Notes under the pieces: model-generated
Seen by the model: only the letters and a program-made list of their open reading frames with translations
Database searches by the model: none
Told to the model about the DNA's origin: nothing
Origin: Christiangramia crocea
Lineage (GTDB): Bacteria; Bacteroidota; Bacteroidia; Flavobacteriales; Flavobacteriaceae
Direction: 5' to 3'
NCBI RefSeq assembly: GCF_022410465.1
Contig: NZ_JAJSON010000019.1
Coordinates: 101,205-165,204, forward strand
DNA length: 64,000 nt
Made by a program: the position numbers and the translations under genes
Shown here: one piece after another, positions 61,607 to 64,000 of the stretch
Layout: the number at the start of each line of letters is the position of its first letter
Numbering within the stretch: position 1 is the first letter of the stretch

Positions 61607-62251
61607 TTAAGGCGCTAGTCTTTCAAATTTCCAGTTAGTTTCTTCCAGTGAATAGAGGATCCTGTCGTGAAGACGGTTTCTTCTGCCCTGCCAGAACTCG
61701 ATAGTTAATGGCTTAACCAGGTAACCACCCCAATAGGATGGTAAAGGAACATCTTTATTCTCAAATTTTCTTTCAAGACCGGCTAACTTCTCTTCAAGGA
61801 AGTGCCTGGAAGGAATTACAGTACTTTGATTAGAGGCATGGGCTCCAAGCTGACTTCCCCTGGGTCTCGAGTGAAAATAGCTCTCTGATTCCTCTTTGGC
61901 GATCTTAGATACTTCTCCCTGGATAATTACCTGCTTCTCCAACGCCGGCCAGAAGAAAGAGAGGCAGCATTTTGGATTTTCTTCGAGATCCTTTCCTTTG
62001 TCGGATTCATAGTTTGTGAAAAACACAAACCCTTCTCTGTCAAATGACTTCATCAGGACGATCCGCGTCTTCGGCATCATATCTTTTCCTACAGTAGAAA
62101 GACTCATGGCATAGGCTTCCTCCACCAGAGTGGAATCATGAGCCAGCCCGAACCATGATTGAAATAATATTAAAGGGTCTTTGGGAATATCGTCTTCCAG
62201 CAATCTCCCTTTTTCATATGATCTTCGGTACTTTGTAAGGTCGTTTTGCAT
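61607..62251 (-). CDS. pdxH: Pyridoxamine 5'-phosphate oxidase
   Basis: A 214-residue FMN enzyme that makes pyridoxal 5'-phosphate from PNP or PMP. Motifs: RIVLMKSFDREGFVFFTNYE with FMN contacts, FHSRPRGSQLGAHASNQS and the C-terminal signature EFWQGRRNRLHDR. Typical length. First gene of the pdxH-sixA-ppk1-ppx operon. Its product serves several PLP enzymes in this window. Confidence 0.96.
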   Translation of the reverse strand: MQNDLTKYRRSYEKGRLLEDDIPKDPLILFQSWFGLAHDSTLVEEAYAMSLSTVGKDMMPKTRIVLMKSFDREGFVFFTNYESDKGKDLEENPKCCLSFFWPALEKQVIIQGEVSKIAKEESESYFHSRPRGSQLGAHASNQSTVIPSRHFLEEKLAGLERKFENKDVPLPSYWGGYLVKPLTIEFWQGRRNRLHDRILYSLEETNWKFERLAP

Positions 62252-62863
62252 TTTTAATGGTAAGTTTCATGCAATTTACAAGTTTATTGAACAAGGCTAA
62301 AATGTTTTTATTCAATTAATGAAAGAATTAGGTTCCCAAAAAGGAAAGTAATCCTCATTTCATAATATTTACTTAAACACATTACAGAATTAACTCTCAG
62401 AATATCAATTAAGTACTACAAATTAATAGTACGATTTCGTGTAAGATTAAGGGAATTAAATCCTACTTTTCCTGACCATTTTTTAGGGTTTTCCTGTATT
62501 TATTGACTTAAATTCTTACAAAGATCTCACAAATTTTAAAGGTAAATCGTTCATTTTCACCTGATAAATAATATCAAATCATGTAGTTGAACGAGTATAT
62601 TTTACATTATATCTAATAGTTTGGTCATTATTCCTTTAACAGGTTTTTATGTGATAATTTTACCTCAGAATAACACCAGAATAGAGTCACCCCCACACTT
62701 CTATAGGTAATCCCCTCAACATTACCCGGTGTTTATACCCTTAAGATTTTTGAAAACTGAGTCCCCCAAATCAGACGAAGCTGACTTTCTCTGAAAGTCT
62801 ATCTATTGAAATGATATTGCCCGGAAGGGATAAAAAGAATTGATAATTCTAAACATTATTGAT
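62252..62863. other. Long AT-rich non-coding region ahead of the adhesin gene
   Basis: About 610 bases without a credible frame and without a clear TAnnTTTG promoter. It holds a small dyad ggtaat/attacc (62706-62711 and 62721-62726), a perfect hairpin gactttc-tct-gaaagtc (62783-62799) and an overlapping tcag/ctga dyad (62771-62784). These lie 65-160 bases before the adhesin ATG and so may be in its leader or operator. Confidence 0.5.
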
Positions 62864-64000
62864 ATGATTTGGAAAACTACTAACTCATTTAAGGAAACTT
62901 CAAAAAGATTAAATCCTTTAAGGTTTCTTTTGTTTCTGGCCTTCTTCAGCATTGGTTTATCCAATGGTTTAAATGCCCAGTGCAACAGCCAGAATGTTAC
63001 ACTTACCAATTTTTACTTTGGTGATGCCAATGGAAATGAACTTGATCCATATGATGATCAATATCAGATAGGTGACATAGTAAATGGCTATATATACGGA
63101 ACATTTGGTGGAACATCTACAAATGGGTATTCTGTGTTTCTGGAATATAATCTTATTACTACTGATGAAAATGGAGTTGAAACTTCAGAATCAGTTACAG
63201 GATGTTTAGATTTTGATAAGGATAATGACAATGTAAATGATTATGATCCTAATCTTGAGGCTAACCAGATTCCTCAGGGAGTACCGATTCAATTATCAAA
63301 TTTTAGCTGGGTTTATGGAAGAAAATTAGAAATTAGAAATTTCTATATGAGTTGGAAAACCAACCCAGGAAGTATTTGTGAAAGAGGTACAAGAAACTCC
63401 CAGTGTTATAGTAGTCCATTTGGTTACACGGTAAGAACTCCATTAGTAGCACAATACACTTATACACAAAATTGCGATAATTACGTAGTTTCTTTTACTG
63501 ATGTTACAACAGGAGGAGATCCGGCTACTTATGAGTACGATTGGGATTTTGGCTCTTTTGGAATTTCTACTGAACCAAATCCGGTGATTGATTTTTTATC
63601 TGCAGGAGATTATGAAGTTTCCCTAAAAGTAACTTACTATGATACTCAAATTGAAGATTATATAGACAATACTTATACTGAAACAATTTCTGTTTTTGAT
63701 CCCGGTGTAGCTTCAATATCTTATGATTCACCCCTTTGTTCAATTGAAGGTTCTGCTTCTGTAACACACACTGGTATTACCGGTGGATATTTTGAGGCAT
63801 CCTCGACAGACCTGGTAATTAATTCTGACACTGGTACGGTTGACCTTTCTAACAGTATTGCCGGAACATATACCATTACCTATAATTACAGTGCTAATGG
63901 ATGTGATTATTCTACAGATACTTCTATTACTATAAATGATCCGGCTGCTCCTACCGGAGATGCTTTGCAGTCTTTCTGTGCCATCGATACACCTACTGTA
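62864..64000 (+). CDS. Giant cell-surface adhesin with PKD domain, partial (runs off window)
   Basis: An open frame from ATG 62864 to the window end (379 residues visible) with no stop. It begins with a long signal peptide (about 39 residues, ending GLNAQ) as in very large flavobacterial surface proteins. A cysteine-containing N-terminal domain with a DFDKDNDNVNDYDP calcium-type loop follows (about residues 120-133), then a PKD domain (YEYDWDFGSFG, about residues 227-237) and the first SprB-like repeat (SDTGTVDLSNSIAGTYTITY, ending NDPAAPTGDALQSFC). Such proteins are exported by the type IX system and act as gliding or attachment adhesins; the C-terminal sorting domain would lie outside this window. 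Confidence 0.85.
   Translation, partial: MIWKTTNSFKETSKRLNPLRFLLFLAFFSIGLSNGLNAQCNSQNVTLTNFYFGDANGNELDPYDDQYQIGDIVNGYIYGTFGGTSTNGYSVFLEYNLITTDENGVETSESVTGCLDFDKDNDNVNDYDPNLEANQIPQGVPIQLSNFSWVYGRKLEIRNFYMSWKTNPGSICERGTRNSQCYSSPFGYTVRTPLVAQYTYTQNCDNYVVSFTDVTTGGDPATYEYDWDFGSFGISTEPNPVIDFLSAGDYEVSLKVTYYDTQIEDYIDNTYTETISVFDPGVASISYDSPLCSIEGSASVTHTGITGGYFEASSTDLVINSDTGTVDLSNSIAGTYTITYNYSANGCDYSTDTSITINDPAAPTGDALQSFCAIDTPTV

Noticed and set aside
62803..63009. 68-codon minus-strand frame across the adhesin start
   Set aside because: Opposite to the signal peptide and N-terminal domain of a clearly better plus-strand gene.

Overview
The window looks like a chromosome segment of a marine Flavobacteriaceae bacterium (Bacteroidota), in the style of Gramella/Christiangramia. 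The evidence is AT-rich DNA, TAnnTTTG -7 promoter elements with a TTG/TTTG box about 21 bases upstream, near absence of Shine-Dalgarno sequences at gene starts, and many family markers: YfhO, DUF4834, DUF2911, DUF3822, DUF4258, a ResB-CcsA fusion, a TonB-type outer-membrane barrel, and a huge type IX secretion style adhesin at the right edge. I see no insertion sequence, prophage, CRISPR array or tRNA. Gene content is mostly core or lineage-conserved, with dense coding and short operons.

Layout. 1-2081: end of alanine dehydrogenase, a DUF4258 protein, peroxiredoxin Bcp, a cysteine-free endonuclease III and a 50-residue protein. 2142-7121: ECF sigma factor with a structured leader, uvrA, and a secreted Tyr/Asn then Arg/Ser-rich protein behind a sigma-54-like promoter. 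7207-12746: flippase, glycosyltransferase, YfhO and DUF4834, a surface-glycan set. 12854-20708: outer-membrane transporter, an alpha-oxoamine synthase beside a cysteine-synthase-like enzyme (candidate sulfonolipid base synthesis), oligopeptidase B, YbaB, a thioredoxin-fold protein and threonine aldolase. 20909-24217: ATP-grasp / alpha-E / transglutaminase operon. 24277-31492: metalloprotease, prfB with its programmed +1 frameshift, ArsC-like protein, TonB-type receptor and a small membrane protein. 31493-32284: long non-coding stretch. 32285-41302: fumC, the cytochrome c biogenesis fusion and a six-gene operon (DUF2520, KdsC, UbiA, Maf, lipoprotein, MscS). 41375-46644: PIG-L deacetylase, 35-residue membrane peptide, sodium:solute symporter and Gfo/Idh/MocA dehydrogenase, a likely sugar-derivative utilisation operon. 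46645-46741: palindromic repeat. 46764-52487: DUF2911, a light-response type operon (SRPBCC, SDR, photolyase), KdsB and a RecD-like helicase. 52611-54983: DUF3822/RsmD/SpoIIAA-like operon. 55210-55540: RNase P RNA. 55655-58110: dnaX and miaE. 58107-62251: pdxH-sixA-ppk1-ppx polyphosphate operon. 62252-62863: non-coding leader region. 62864-64000: start of the adhesin, running off the window.

The items most worth following are an in-phase A10 slippery run in dnaX at the end of domain III with immediate stops in both shifted frames, the leader inverted repeat that would mask the sigma-factor start codon, the sigma-54-like promoter of the secreted protein, the candidate capnine-type enzyme pair, the 35-residue symporter partner, and the inverted repeat in front of the photolyase operon. 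Three DNA-maintenance proteins here (Nth, DnaX, UvrA) lack metal-binding cysteines that their textbook relatives have.
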